Shown: positions 43,272-52,724 of the stretch, piece by piece
Layout: each line of letters starts with the position of its first letter
Numbering within the stretch: the first letter of the stretch is position 1
Notes under the pieces: model-generated
The model's input: the letters and a program-made list of their open reading frames with translations, nothing else
Told to the model about the DNA's origin: nothing
Databases searched by the model: none
Assembly (NCBI GenBank): GCA_017746715.1
Contig: JAGHZQ010000065.1
Span: forward strand, 124,001-188,000
From: Cyanobacteria bacterium SBLK
GTDB lineage: Bacteria; Cyanobacteriota; Cyanobacteriia; Cyanobacteriales; Spirulinaceae
DNA length: 64,000 nt
Direction: 5' to 3'
Program-made: the position numbers and the translations under genes

Positions 43272-45803
43272 ATGATTACAAAATCATCTCCCATTAAACT
43301 AAGCGCGATAACTCTTGGAATTTTAGCTATTACTGCTTTACCCGCACGAGCCGGCAAACTCGGTGCAGGTTTTTTTACAATTTTTCTTGAATGCAACAAT
43401 GATGGTTTGAGTCAGCTTCTTAGTCCTCACTCTCCGTTAAATAGTTGGCAATATACCGTAGATGCAACAGCAGATAACACTGATGGATTTCTCTATGATA
43501 TCCGAGGTATCGCGACCGTACAAACCGAAAGTGCAGTCTACGTAGCCATCAGTGGAAACACCCCCATAGGCGGCACGGGTTACGATCGCAATATCGACCC
43601 GGTTAACTACGGGGATCTCTTCTTCTCGGCGGGAAATGGCACGTTTGAAGAGAATATGCAAGCCGGCAATCTCTATGGGATTCATTTCTCGGGCAGCAGC
43701 GAATCCGGCGCGACGGAATTGGGGGTTTATAAGAACGTTGCAGCTAAAGGGGTGGGGATGAACAACTTCGGCCATCGCACCTATGGGAATTACGCGAATA
43801 CCGTCGATTCCAACGTCGGTAATTTCTTCGGCGACCTCGATGTCAATAATGCCTATCTCAACAATGAAAATACGGGTTACAACACGATCGCTGGCGGTGT
43901 CAAGGTGGAAAACGACGGCTTCGAGATGCTGAATTTATCACAGTTGGCGGCTGCGGGCTTTGATGACAGGATATTGACGGGAACGGAAACCTTTGGCTTT
44001 AAATTCAATATCGATGCCTTAGTCGAACCTCCCCCCGCACCGTTACCTAAAACAGTTGAGGGTTTGAGAGGCATTGCGGGAGAGATTGGTTTTGACTGGG
44101 ACGCTCAAACTTGGGAAGCAGAAATTGCAGTGTTGGATGAAAATATCGAGACATTGCAAGGACAAGCGGACGAGCATCAAGTTGAAGCGGACGCGCAGCA
44201 AACCGAAGCCGACGCGCAACAAGCCGAAGCCGATCGCCAGCAGCAATTACAGCAAGAAGCAGAAGCGGAAAGCCGTCGCATTCAAAAACAAGAAATCAAT
44301 CCCCGCAATCGAGAAAACAACGATACGGTGAAAAATAATCCCGGTGGAGCGGGCAATCACGCAGCCAAACAACTGCGCTGGCAGCGAGACAAAATTGAAG
44401 CGAACATTCAAGATGCAGAGGACGCGATCGCGCAAAACCCCGGGCAGATTACTGCAAAAGAGCAAGAAATTCGGCAGAAGCAAAACGAAATCGATGCGTT
44501 ACCTGCCGATGAGGAATTGACTTCGGATACTCTCGACAAACAACAGCAGGATTTACAAAAAGTTAGTAGCTTCGTGGGGGAATTGGAAGCGAAAAAAGCC
44601 AATTGGGAACGGTTCAAAACCGAAAATAATTGGGAAAATTTAACCCCTGAAGCACAAAAAGCCTTGGAAGACGCCAATCCGACTTTAGTTTGGATCGAAA
44701 CCCGCGTCGATGGCAGTCTCGGTAAAGATGCACAAGATTTGGCGTTTCAAAGCGATCGCGTTCGGGAAATCGAGCAAAACATCCAAACCGAACAAGCCTC
44801 GCTGATTGCTGCGCGCAACCAAAAGGCTCAGCAGTTACAAAACCAAATCGTGCAACTGCAAGGCAATATTACCGACCTGCAAACCCAGTTCGATACCGCA
44901 AACAACGAATTGCCCGGAATGCGGACTGAATTGGAGAAGTTCAACCAAAACCAGCAACCGTTGTTGGATCGACTCAATACTTTGCTCGATGATGCCAAAA
45001 CTCGTTTAGGGGAATTGGAAGCCAAAACAAATCCCACATTGCAAGAGCAAAATGAACTCAGTTTCTATCAACGGGAAGTGCAAGCGCTCGAACGACAAAT
45101 TCAAACCGTTGAAACCAAAGAGCTTGCTGAGGTTTACGATAATGTTTACTCAGATTTTAATAAACTGCGTCCCGGTGCGCGAACCGATGAAAGCCCCATC
45201 TTAGATGAGAATGGCAATCCGAAAACCTACGCAACTGATGTCGAGGTCACTCAGTATAACGAACGGGGTCGGAAAATCGGTACGGAGATCGTTCCTGCGG
45301 GAACAGTGATGAGCGTGGGTAGCGAATACCGTCGCGTAGAAGCGGAAATTGCCGTGCAAAAAGGTCTCAAAGCCGAAGAAAACACCAAGGCAACGATTGC
45401 TCAAAATGCCAAACAAGCGGCTGAAACGGCTAAACAAGACGCGCTGAACGCGAAAAAAGTCGCCCTGAAGAATCAAGAAAATGCCTTAACCGCAAAAGCC
45501 TCGGAAATCGACAAGAAGAATACTTTGTTGCTGGAGGTTGAAAGTCAAATTGCCGTTGCTCGGGACGAGGCGATCGCGCTCGAAAAAGCAGCACATATGC
45601 AGGAAATTCTAGAAATTGCGGAAGCTGCCAATGCAAAAGAGCAAGCCTTAGAGGAACGCTTTGGCGTTCGCCAAACGGCTGAGGGAGGCATTCCTACCAC
45701 GGAAGCCGAAGCGCAAGACGTTCCCGAACCCGCCAGTTTCTTTGGTTTGGTCGCTCTCGGTTTGGGATTGGCCGGTCGCCAGTTCCGCAAGGTTCGCCGA
45801 TAA
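43272..45803 (+). CDS. PEP-CTERM surface protein with XDD3-like domain and long coiled coil
   Basis: An 843-residue exported protein. A signal peptide (to LPARAGK) is followed by an XDD3-like beta-rich domain (about 35-260) with WQYTVDATADNTDGFLYDIRG and YGDLFFSAGNG. Then comes an exceptionally long helical region, about residues 280-805. It opens with repeats of the form EADAQQ and is rich in Q, E, K and A. The C-terminus VPEPASFFGLVALGLGLAGR plus basic residues is a PEP-CTERM sorting signal, read by an exosortase. The protein should be displayed at the outer surface. It is followed by a strong terminator. Adhesion or sheath building is plausible. Confidence 0.85.
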   Translation: MITKSSPIKLSAITLGILAITALPARAGKLGAGFFTIFLECNNDGLSQLLSPHSPLNSWQYTVDATADNTDGFLYDIRGIATVQTESAVYVAISGNTPIGGTGYDRNIDPVNYGDLFFSAGNGTFEENMQAGNLYGIHFSGSSESGATELGVYKNVAAKGVGMNNFGHRTYGNYANTVDSNVGNFFGDLDVNNAYLNNENTGYNTIAGGVKVENDGFEMLNLSQLAAAGFDDRILTGTETFGFKFNIDALVEPPPAPLPKTVEGLRGIAGEIGFDWDAQTWEAEIAVLDENIETLQGQADEHQVEADAQQTEADAQQAEADRQQQLQQEAEAESRRIQKQEINPRNRENNDTVKNNPGGAGNHAAKQLRWQRDKIEANIQDAEDAIAQNPGQITAKEQEIRQKQNEIDALPADEELTSDTLDKQQQDLQKVSSFVGELEAKKANWERFKTENNWENLTPEAQKALEDANPTLVWIETRVDGSLGKDAQDLAFQSDRVREIEQNIQTEQASLIAARNQKAQQLQNQIVQLQGNITDLQTQFDTANNELPGMRTELEKFNQNQQPLLDRLNTLLDDAKTRLGELEAKTNPTLQEQNELSFYQREVQALERQIQTVETKELAEVYDNVYSDFNKLRPGARTDESPILDENGNPKTYATDVEVTQYNERGRKIGTEIVPAGTVMSVGSEYRRVEAEIAVQKGLKAEENTKATIAQNAKQAAETAKQDALNAKKVALKNQENALTAKASEIDKKNTLLLEVESQIAVARDEAIALEKAAHMQEILEIAEAANAKEQALEERFGVRQTAEGGIPTTEAEAQDVPEPASFFGLVALGLGLAGRQFRKVRR

Positions 45804-45850
45804 GTTTGTTTGCACTTCATCGACATTGCCGTTTCGCCTGCCGTCTGCAA

Positions 45851-45874
45851 GCTGTACGAAAGTGCAGCTTTTTT
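45851..45874 (+). terminator. Rho-independent terminator of the PEP-CTERM gene
   Basis: A seven-base-pair stem (GCTGTAC-GAAA-GTGCAGC, one G-T pair) with a GAAA loop is followed at once by six T residues. Confidence 0.85.
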
Positions 45875-45993
45875 GTTGCGTTGTAAACAAATATTACAAT
45901 AATGCTGTCATGCCGGCTTAGTGTCTTGACAGTGCCCTAGAAAAGCAACTAAGATGCCATAGCATACCCGGGTAAAAACAAAACAAGCACGAG

Positions 45994-46383
45994 ATGCAAG
46001 ACAAGCAAAAAGTTACTCTCTATCTTCCGCCAGACCTCCACCGAAGGCTTAAAATTAAGTCAGCCGTGGATGTTGAATCGATGTCCGCAATGGTAGAGAA
46101 AGCCATCCTCTTTTACCTGCAACATCCAGAAGTCATTGAAGAAATTGAGGAACAATCTTCCGCAAGAAATCAAGGGCAATCCCATCGGGTTTATCATTGT
46201 CCCGACTGTCATTCTCCTTTGGTTCAAAGAGATGGCGAATTGATTTCTTTACAAAACCAAGCTGGCGCTCTCATTGACGAGATTTCTTCTGAAATCTCAG
46301 TTGAAAAAGTTCGGGAAAAGGTGATAGAAGAGCTAAGCGCTCATTCTGAATCTCAAGAACAAGAAACTTTAGTTCCTTGTTAG
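45994..46383 (+). CDS. Ribbon-helix-helix protein with zinc ribbon
   Basis: A 129-residue protein. Residues 5-45 (KVTLYLPPDLHRRLKIKSAVD, SMSAMVEKAILFYL) look like a ribbon-helix-helix DNA-binding domain. Residues about 70-85 contain CPDC, and a last cysteine ends the protein, so only half of a zinc knuckle is visible. The C-terminal part is helical and acidic. It is the first gene before ycf46 on the same strand. It could be a small regulator, but no target is known. Confidence 0.6.
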   Translation: MQDKQKVTLYLPPDLHRRLKIKSAVDVESMSAMVEKAILFYLQHPEVIEEIEEQSSARNQGQSHRVYHCPDCHSPLVQRDGELISLQNQAGALIDEISSEISVEKVREKVIEELSAHSESQEQETLVPC

Positions 46384-46538
46384 CTCTCTATCCCAAAAAA
46401 CCGTGACTTTCCCATTTCACCTAATCTGAATCTCATTCCCGATCGCATGGCTGGAGGTATTTGGAATTTTTTCCCCATATCTTTAGATGGCAAGGGGTTT
46501 GATGGTTGAGCGATCGCATACTTTAAGGGTTAAACACC

Positions 46539-48077
46539 ATGAAAGAAGAATTAAGCATCCTCATCAAAGCTCAATATCCCTTGATCTATCTCGTCACTCC
46601 CGAGGAACAGCGAGCAGAACAAGCGATCTCGCGAATTGCCAGAACGGAAACCCAACACCAACAGGTTTTCATTTGGACGATGACCCAAGGAATGGTGGAA
46701 TATAGAAACGAATCGGCCGAACGAGATCGCGAACGTCCGAGGAATTCAACCCAGCACAATACAATTTCTCCCGAAGCTGCCATTCAATGGACGATCCAGC
46801 GCAAGGAACCGGGAATTTTTATCTTTAAAGATTTACATGACTTTATTACGGGAGCGGGAGTCAAGCGAGCATTGAGAGATGCGATCGCCTCTTTTAAAGG
46901 CACGGAGAAAATTATTATTCTCATGTCTCCCTTGCAAGAAATCCCCATCGAACTCGAGAAAGAAGTCGTCGTTCTCGATTTCCCCCTGCCGGATATGGCA
47001 GACCTCAATAAAGTTCTCTCCAAGCATCTCGAAAAGACCAAAACGCGGCGTACCACTACAGAAGTGCGCGAAAAACTTCTCAAAGCCGCTCTCGGCTTAA
47101 CCAAAGACGAAGCGGACAAAGTCTACCGCAAAGCCTACGTCAAAGCCGGTCGCCTGACCAAAGAAGAAGTTGACATCATTCTCTCGGAGAAAAAGCAACT
47201 CATCCGACGCAATGGTATCTTGGAATATATCGAGGAAGACGAAACCCTTGATGCAGTGGGCGGTTCCGACGAGTTAAAAAATTGGTTGCGACAGCGCTCT
47301 AACGCCTTTACGGAACGGGCGAGAGAATATGGCTTGCCCCAACCGAAAGGAATGTTAATTTTGGGCGTACCGGGATGCGGCAAATCCTTAATTGCCAAAA
47401 CAACATCGAGATTATGGGGTTTGCCCATTCTACGCTTGGATATGGGTCGGGTTTACGACGGTTCGATGGTGGGGCGATCGGAAGCCAATCTACGGAATGC
47501 CTTGAAAACCGCCGAATCAATTTCCCCTGCCATTCTCTTTATTGACGAACTCGATAAGTCTTTTGCCGGAGGGACGGGGTCTTCAGATTCCGATGGGGGA
47601 ACCTCAAGCCGAATTTTCGGCTCTTTCCTAACATGGATGCAGGAAAAAACCTCCCCTGTATTCGTAATGGCAACAGCAAACCGCATCGAACGATTGCCAG
47701 GAGAGTTTCTCCGCAAGGGACGCTTTGACGAAATCTTTTTTGTTGACCTTCCCACGCAACAAGAACGCGAAGAAATATTTAGAATTCATTTGAGCAAGCG
47801 ACGGGATGATATTTCTCGCTTCGACCTTCCCCAGCTTGCCAAAATGTCCGATGGATTTTCCGGAGCAGAGATAGAGCAAGCAATCGTTGCAGCAATGCAC
47901 GAAGCCTTTGCCCAAGATCGAGAGTTCGTGCAGCTTGATATCATTGCCGCACTCAAAGCCACTTTACCTCTGTCTCGGACCATGATGGAGCAGGTGACGG
48001 CATTGCGAGAATGGGCAAGTTCTCGCGCCCGCTCTGCTACCGCCTCCACGGCTGAATACCAGCGCTTGGAGTTCTAA
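46539..48077 (+). CDS. ycf46: AAA+ protein Ycf46
   Basis: A 512-residue AAA+ protein of the Ycf46 family of cyanobacteria and some plastids. It opens with MKEELSILIKAQYPLIYLVTPEE. The ATPase domain has Walker A GVPGCGKS (near residue 276), Walker B ILFIDELDKS, and LRKGRFDEIFFVDLP. The C-terminal lid carries DGFSGAEIEQAIVAAM. In cyanobacteria Ycf46 has been linked to carbon-dioxide use and photosynthesis regulation, with the mechanism unsettled. It lies 155 bases after the RHH gene and is followed by a second Ycf35-like gene. Confidence 0.88.
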   Translation: MKEELSILIKAQYPLIYLVTPEEQRAEQAISRIARTETQHQQVFIWTMTQGMVEYRNESAERDRERPRNSTQHNTISPEAAIQWTIQRKEPGIFIFKDLHDFITGAGVKRALRDAIASFKGTEKIIILMSPLQEIPIELEKEVVVLDFPLPDMADLNKVLSKHLEKTKTRRTTTEVREKLLKAALGLTKDEADKVYRKAYVKAGRLTKEEVDIILSEKKQLIRRNGILEYIEEDETLDAVGGSDELKNWLRQRSNAFTERAREYGLPQPKGMLILGVPGCGKSLIAKTTSRLWGLPILRLDMGRVYDGSMVGRSEANLRNALKTAESISPAILFIDELDKSFAGGTGSSDSDGGTSSRIFGSFLTWMQEKTSPVFVMATANRIERLPGEFLRKGRFDEIFFVDLPTQQEREEIFRIHLSKRRDDISRFDLPQLAKMSDGFSGAEIEQAIVAAMHEAFAQDREFVQLDIIAALKATLPLSRTMMEQVTALREWASSRARSATASTAEYQRLEF

Positions 48078-48110
48078 CAGGCTTTCTTCCTCCTTTGGGG
48101 GGGAGCAAAG

Positions 48111-48153
48111 GCTAGCGTGTCGCTAGCAGTTTCTCTTCTAGCAAGTCGCTAGA
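48111..48153. other. Pair of small palindromes between ycf46 and the Ycf35-like gene
   Basis: Two adjacent perfect hairpins, GCTAGCG-TGT-CGCTAGC (48111-48127) and TCTAGC-AAGTC-GCTAGA (48137-48153), lie after ycf46. They share a CTAGC core. Neither is followed by a clear T-run. They may attenuate or stabilise the transcript between the two genes. Confidence 0.6.
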
Positions 48154-48261
48154 AATTCAACAAAAAAGCTGCCTTCAGAAGCCACTCTGAAAGCGAGCTT
48201 TAAACCCAAAAACCCGATAAAAAGATAACACTGTCGTTTACCTTTTCGAGAGGAAATCCAA

Positions 48262-48612
48262 ATGTCTCATTTCAGCACCTTGCGTACCAAAATTTCCGAT
48301 GTCGCTATTCTCCAAACTTCTTTACGCGATTTGGGAATCGATGTGAAAACCGATGCCGACGTTCGCGGTTACAACGGACAGCGCGTTCGTGCTGACTTGG
48401 TTGCAGTTCTCGATGGCGAATACGATCTCGGTTGGTCTCGCAACAGCGACGGCACCTTCGATCTGATTGCCGACCTCTGGGGCGTTGCTAAAAAGCACAA
48501 CCAAACTGAGTTAATTAACTCCATTAACCAAAAGTACGCTGTTAACAAAACCCTATCCGAAGTTAAGCAACGCGGTTTACAGAATGCCAATGTTAAATTG
48601 GTGGTTCAGTAA
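48262..48612 (+). CDS. Ycf35-like protein (DUF1257), second copy
   Basis: A 116-residue DUF1257 protein beginning MSHFSTLRTKISDVA, with DLGWSRNSDGTFDLIADL and INQKYAVNKTLSE. It is clearly paralogous to the copy at 34421 but shorter. The ATG follows GAGAGGAAAT, a strong ribosome site, which with the two terminators after it suggests high expression. It lies about 185 bases after ycf46. Confidence 0.8.
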   Translation: MSHFSTLRTKISDVAILQTSLRDLGIDVKTDADVRGYNGQRVRADLVAVLDGEYDLGWSRNSDGTFDLIADLWGVAKKHNQTELINSINQKYAVNKTLSEVKQRGLQNANVKLVVQ

Positions 48613-48638
48613 TCTCTAGCTTGCGTTCCAAAGCCGAT

Positions 48639-48670
48639 GGGTTGACTGTTTCCAAGTTAACCCTTTTTTT
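48639..48670 (+). terminator. Rho-independent terminator 1 after the Ycf35-like gene
   Basis: The stem GGGTTGACT...AAGTTAACCC (one G-T pair) is followed by seven T residues. Confidence 0.85.
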
Positions 48671-48679
48671 GCACCTGAT

Positions 48680-48711
48680 GGTTCGGTATCCCGAACCGCT
48701 TTTTGTTTTTT
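48680..48711 (+). terminator. Rho-independent terminator 2, back-to-back with the first
   Basis: The seven-base-pair stem GGTTCGG-TATC-CCGAACC is followed by GCTTTTTGTTTTTT. Two such terminators in a row are unusual and fit a strongly transcribed gene. Confidence 0.85.
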
Positions 48712-48843
48712 GGGCAAGAAAACCTCTCGAGAGAGGGAGGCGATCGCCGAGATCGCTCCAGTTGCAAATCTCTTTCAATTTTTTCTATAATTGCAGCCAA
48801 TGCTTCCAATAAATGATTTTTCTTCTGGAGCGGATAAACGACA

Positions 48844-49323
48844 ATGAAAATAGTAATAGGTGCAGATTTCTATGGTTTTCCTTTAAAAGAAGTAGTAAAA
48901 GAATATTTACTTCAGAACGATTATGAGGTGCGGGACTATGGCGTTAACAATACAGAGGATACTACACCCTATTACAATATTGCCGAGGAAGTCGTTCGCG
49001 AACTCGTCAATCGAGAATACGATCGCGGCATATTAGTCTGTGGAACGGGCATGGGAATGTCGATCGTTGCCAATAAGCATGCTGGAATTTATGCGGCTGT
49101 CTGCGAGAGTCCCTTTGCGGCTGAAAAATCGCGCTCGATTAATAATTCTAATATTTTGACTTTGGGTTCAATGGTGACAACGAATGCTGTCGCCAAAGAT
49201 ATTGTAAAAGTATGGCTCGATACGGAATTTACAGAAGGTTGGGATGCCTCAATTCAAGAATGGTTGCGAAACTCCATGAATGATATTTCTTCTCTCGAAC
49301 GAGAACAATTTACCAAGAAGTGA
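48844..49323 (+). CDS. rpiB: RpiB/LacAB-family sugar-phosphate isomerase
   Basis: A 159-residue enzyme of the RpiB/LacA/LacB family. The signature is GADFYGFPLKEVV, RGILVCGTGMGMSIVANK (catalytic Cys near residue 72) and NNSNILTLGS. RpiB interconverts ribose 5-phosphate and ribulose 5-phosphate, while relatives isomerise other sugar phosphates. Cyanobacteria generally also carry RpiA for the Calvin and pentose-phosphate routes, so this one may act on another sugar phosphate. Residue 9 is Phe where many RpiB have His (GxDHxG), a small departure worth noting. It converges with purB. Confidence 0.82.
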   Translation: MKIVIGADFYGFPLKEVVKEYLLQNDYEVRDYGVNNTEDTTPYYNIAEEVVRELVNREYDRGILVCGTGMGMSIVANKHAGIYAAVCESPFAAEKSRSINNSNILTLGSMVTTNAVAKDIVKVWLDTEFTEGWDASIQEWLRNSMNDISSLEREQFTKK

Positions 49324-49388
49324 TTCCCAACCGGATACAGGTCTCTCAGAGGGAAAGTGTCAAAGTCCCAACAATGCGATCGCAATTG

Positions 49389-50684
49389 TTAAATGTTCAA
49401 ACGCTGAAATACTCGCTCTAAATTTTTCAAATGATGCTGGGGATCGAAACAGGCTGCAATATCATCTGAAGATAAATATTGTGCAATCGTGGCGTTTTCG
49501 TCTACTTGTTGGCGAAAATTCCCCTCCGGCGCATTCCATGCAGTATGGGCGCAAGATTGAACGACGCTATAGGCATCCTCGCGACTCATCCCCTTTTCCA
49601 CGAGGGCTAACAGCACGCGCTGAGAGAAAATAACGCCTCCGTAAACGTTCATATTGCGCTGCATATTACCGGGATAGACTAAGAGATTTTTGACCAAGTT
49701 GGTGATATCCCGCAACATGAAATGCACCAAAATGCAGCTATCGGGAAGAATAACCCGTTCTACAGAACTGTGAGAAATATCTCGTTCGTGCCACAACGCT
49801 ACATTTTCTAACGCCGCGATCGCATTGCCCCGCAAAATTCTTGCCATTCCCGTCAGCCGTTCCGATTTAATCGGGTTGCGCTTATGAGGCATAGCGGAAG
49901 AGCCTTTTTGTCCTTTGGAAAAATACTCTTCCACCTCTAAAACATCCGTCCGTTGCAAATTGCGAATTTCTACCGCAAACCGTTCGATAGAAGCGGCAAG
50001 GAGGGCGAGTTGCTGGACGAATTCCGCATGGCGATCGCGGGAAATCACCTGCGTTGAAGCACAATCGGGAGTCAATTGCAATTTTTGACAGGCGATCGCT
50101 TCAATTCTCGGATCCACATTGGCATAAGTGCCCACAGCACCGGAAATTTTCCCGACGGCAATCTCTTCGCGCAAGCGTACGAGGCGATCGCGATTTCGCA
50201 ACATTTCTGCCAACCATCCCGCTAACTTAAAGCCAAAAGTAATCGGTTCTGCATGAATGCCGTGGGAACGTCCCACCATCACGGTATTGCGGTGCTGTTG
50301 TGCTTGATAGCGCAGGGCTTGGATGAATTCTTCTACTTTCTCTAAAATTAGCCCCAAAGCCGACACCATTTGCAACGCCAACCCCGTATCTAATACATCA
50401 GAACTGGTCAATCCCAAATGAATGTAGCGCCCTGCATCACCGACGTATTCATTCACATTTGTTAAAAAAGCAATGACATCGTGACGCACTTCTGCTTCGA
50501 TTTCCAAGACGCGATCGCGATCGAAATTGGCTTTCCCTTTAATTTCTTCTACGGCTTCTGCGGGAATATACCCCAATTCTGCTTGGGCTTCGCAAACGGC
50601 AATTTCCACTTGCAGCCACATTTTCATTTTGTAGGTATCCGTCCAGAATTTGCCCATTTCGGGCAAGGTATAGCGTTCTATCAT
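49389..50684 (-). CDS. purB: Adenylosuccinate lyase
   Basis: A 431-residue enzyme. The start is the ATG at 50684 (MIERYTLPEMGKFW). The reading from 50756 includes part of a short tandem repeat and is unlikely. Signature motifs are TSSDVLDTGLALQM, GRSHGIHAEP and the fumarase-superfamily loop GSSAMPHKRNPIKSE. It splits adenylosuccinate and SAICAR in purine synthesis. It is complete. The gene has its own promoter region at 50685-50793, in which repeats of AATTCAAA lie. Confidence 0.94.
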   Translation of the reverse strand: MIERYTLPEMGKFWTDTYKMKMWLQVEIAVCEAQAELGYIPAEAVEEIKGKANFDRDRVLEIEAEVRHDVIAFLTNVNEYVGDAGRYIHLGLTSSDVLDTGLALQMVSALGLILEKVEEFIQALRYQAQQHRNTVMVGRSHGIHAEPITFGFKLAGWLAEMLRNRDRLVRLREEIAVGKISGAVGTYANVDPRIEAIACQKLQLTPDCASTQVISRDRHAEFVQQLALLAASIERFAVEIRNLQRTDVLEVEEYFSKGQKGSSAMPHKRNPIKSERLTGMARILRGNAIAALENVALWHERDISHSSVERVILPDSCILVHFMLRDITNLVKNLLVYPGNMQRNMNVYGGVIFSQRVLLALVEKGMSREDAYSVVQSCAHTAWNAPEGNFRQQVDENATIAQYLSSDDIAACFDPQHHLKNLERVFQRLNI

Positions 50685-50734
50685 TTTTGAGTTCTCAGCA
50701 CGCCTAAGATTGCAAAATAGTTCGTCTATTGTAC

Positions 50735-50772
50735 CCTTTTTGAATTCAAAATTCAAAATTCAAAATTCAAAA
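50735..50772. repeat. AATTCAAA short tandem repeat, longest copy
   Basis: Four near-perfect copies of a seven-base unit of the form AATTCAA lie in the upstream region of purB. The same unit occurs at 28993, 30845 and 32660. Confidence 0.8.
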
Positions 50773-50793
50773 AGCGGCAGTCATAATTTTGTC

Positions 50794-52584
50794 TTAAATT
50801 GATACTCGTTCGGTAACGAGAATTGCTTTTTCTCGTTCTAGAGCTTGGCGAAACTCATCATCGATCGCGGGTAAATATAAACTGCAACAAATTAAACCGT
50901 ACAAATACGGACAATAACCCGGAGAAGGAATATTTTTGAATAATTCTTGAAACAAGGGAATAATATCGAAGGAGGCTTCTTCAATTTCTAAAGCAAGCTG
51001 CATGAGGGCAATAATTGCGGCTTCATTTGTCCAATCCATCGGACCTCGGGCGAGATCGAATAAAACTTTTTTCCTCAAAGAATTTTGCCAACCCGTATCG
51101 AGATAGGCGATCGCCAATGCCGAGGCAACTTGAATGCGATGCAGCCAAGTCCATAGAGGAATTTCTCGTGGATTTTGAGGCGGATGCACCATAATTCCCA
51201 AAAAAGAATCGAGATGTTCTTTTCCCCAAGAAGAAGCAATTTCGCGGGCGCGTTGGACCCAAAGATTAAGATTATAAGGTTGTGCGGCTAGAGCAGCGAT
51301 CGCCTCAGCAACTTCTGCTAGAGGGGGAGGGATATTAGGATAGGGATCGATTCCTTGATAATGCCACAAAAGATAGTTAACTTCAGTTCGAGGAAGGCGA
51401 GGATCGGGAGTTTGTAATTCGATAATTTCAACGGAAATTGTTTCTAGATTGAATTTTTCTTGAAGATAAGATTGCAGAACCCAATGAGAACTAGGAGATT
51501 CTAAAGCAGTTAAGGTCAATGTTTCGAGAGGACCTTGTTCTGGATTTTTCTCAAAAGTATGGAGAATATTTATCGTTGCATCTGAGGGATTGGGTAAATA
51601 GCCGAGATAAGGGGAAAGTAAAACTTCGAGGTGATTTAATAACTGGGCGGCAGTAATATTATCTTGATATTGGCTGACGTATTCTTGCAAGCGATCTTTC
51701 CAAAGAAAATCCGACTGCTGGAAGAATTGATAATAGAGAAAGTAAGGTTTTGCCCAAGGATGTTCGGGTTCGCGATCGAGAACTTTTTGATAATAATCAA
51801 TCCCTTCCTCAAATCGCCCGGTATCGCAAAATAAATCCGCCATATCGAGAAGTACGCTAATCTCTTCAGAATCGAATTTCAGAGCATTTTCATACGCATC
51901 GATCGCGCGATCGCTGTCTCCAAGAGTGCGATAAACCAATGCCAAACTCACTGCTGTTTTCCAACAAGGTAGCATCTCGCAATTATTTTGTGCCAGTTCC
52001 AATGCCTCTTCTAAATGCCCCAATTTTCGCAGTAAAGCAATATGAGAAAATGCCAGCATTTCATCATCGGGAACAATCTGACGCAACTGAGACAAGACGA
52101 AAGTAATGCGCTCTACATCTTCGCGAATCGATGGGTTGTCAATGCGATCGCCTGGAAATTTTGCGAGTAACGCTTGCAAAAAAAGCGTGCGAGTTTCTGG
52201 AGTCAGAGCGATCGCTGCATCGGGACGCGAAAACCAATCGGAAATCCACGGTAAATAAATGGGTTCGTCCAAAATTTGTAACACGCGAGCGAGCCAATAA
52301 ATGGCTTCGTTATAATGACTGCGATAGGCTAAAATATAAGCTCGAACTGCCAGCAAAGCAAAATAAACATCTTGTTTGAGGGGGACGAGTTGGAAAGGAT
52401 CTTCGGCTGTTTCGATAATTTGATGGAGGAGATCGAGCCAGTTGGGATTTTGCGGCTCGGTACTGAGGGCAGAACTGAGATGAAAAATCGCTCGCGAGAG
52501 TTGCCCTTGTGCTAAAGCACGGCGAGCGCTTTTAACATTGTCTTCTGGAGTTAATTCGACTTGAGATTGGGGTTGATTGGTCAC
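50794..52584 (-). CDS. Tetratricopeptide-repeat protein
   Basis: About 596 residues from the GTG at 52584; a TTG at 52620 gives twelve more residues. No ATG exists near the start, so the start is uncertain. TPR-type helices run from about residue 25 (ALAQGQLSRAIFHLSSALSTEPQN) to 290, including ALVYRTLGDSDRAIDAYENALKFDSE and DTGRFEEGIDYYQKVLDREPEH. The C-terminal 300 residues are helical, unassigned, and have no catalytic motif. It may be a scaffold. A related layout occurs in TPR parts of glycosyltransferase-type proteins, but no transferase domain is present. Confidence 0.7.
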   Translation of the reverse strand: MTNQPQSQVELTPEDNVKSARRALAQGQLSRAIFHLSSALSTEPQNPNWLDLLHQIIETAEDPFQLVPLKQDVYFALLAVRAYILAYRSHYNEAIYWLARVLQILDEPIYLPWISDWFSRPDAAIALTPETRTLFLQALLAKFPGDRIDNPSIREDVERITFVLSQLRQIVPDDEMLAFSHIALLRKLGHLEEALELAQNNCEMLPCWKTAVSLALVYRTLGDSDRAIDAYENALKFDSEEISVLLDMADLFCDTGRFEEGIDYYQKVLDREPEHPWAKPYFLYYQFFQQSDFLWKDRLQEYVSQYQDNITAAQLLNHLEVLLSPYLGYLPNPSDATINILHTFEKNPEQGPLETLTLTALESPSSHWVLQSYLQEKFNLETISVEIIELQTPDPRLPRTEVNYLLWHYQGIDPYPNIPPPLAEVAEAIAALAAQPYNLNLWVQRAREIASSWGKEHLDSFLGIMVHPPQNPREIPLWTWLHRIQVASALAIAYLDTGWQNSLRKKVLFDLARGPMDWTNEAAIIALMQLALEIEEASFDIIPLFQELFKNIPSPGYCPYLYGLICCSLYLPAIDDEFRQALEREKAILVTERVSI

Positions 52585-52724
52585 AATTATTTCAGCAAAA
52601 AACGAACGGTAAATACTCAATTCACGATGATGAATTCAAAGTCCGATTGACCCCAAAATAAAGGCAGCGATTTTTTGGAATTTTAAATTGCGTATTTTGC
52701 ACGAACCGGTCATTTATTTTTGGT

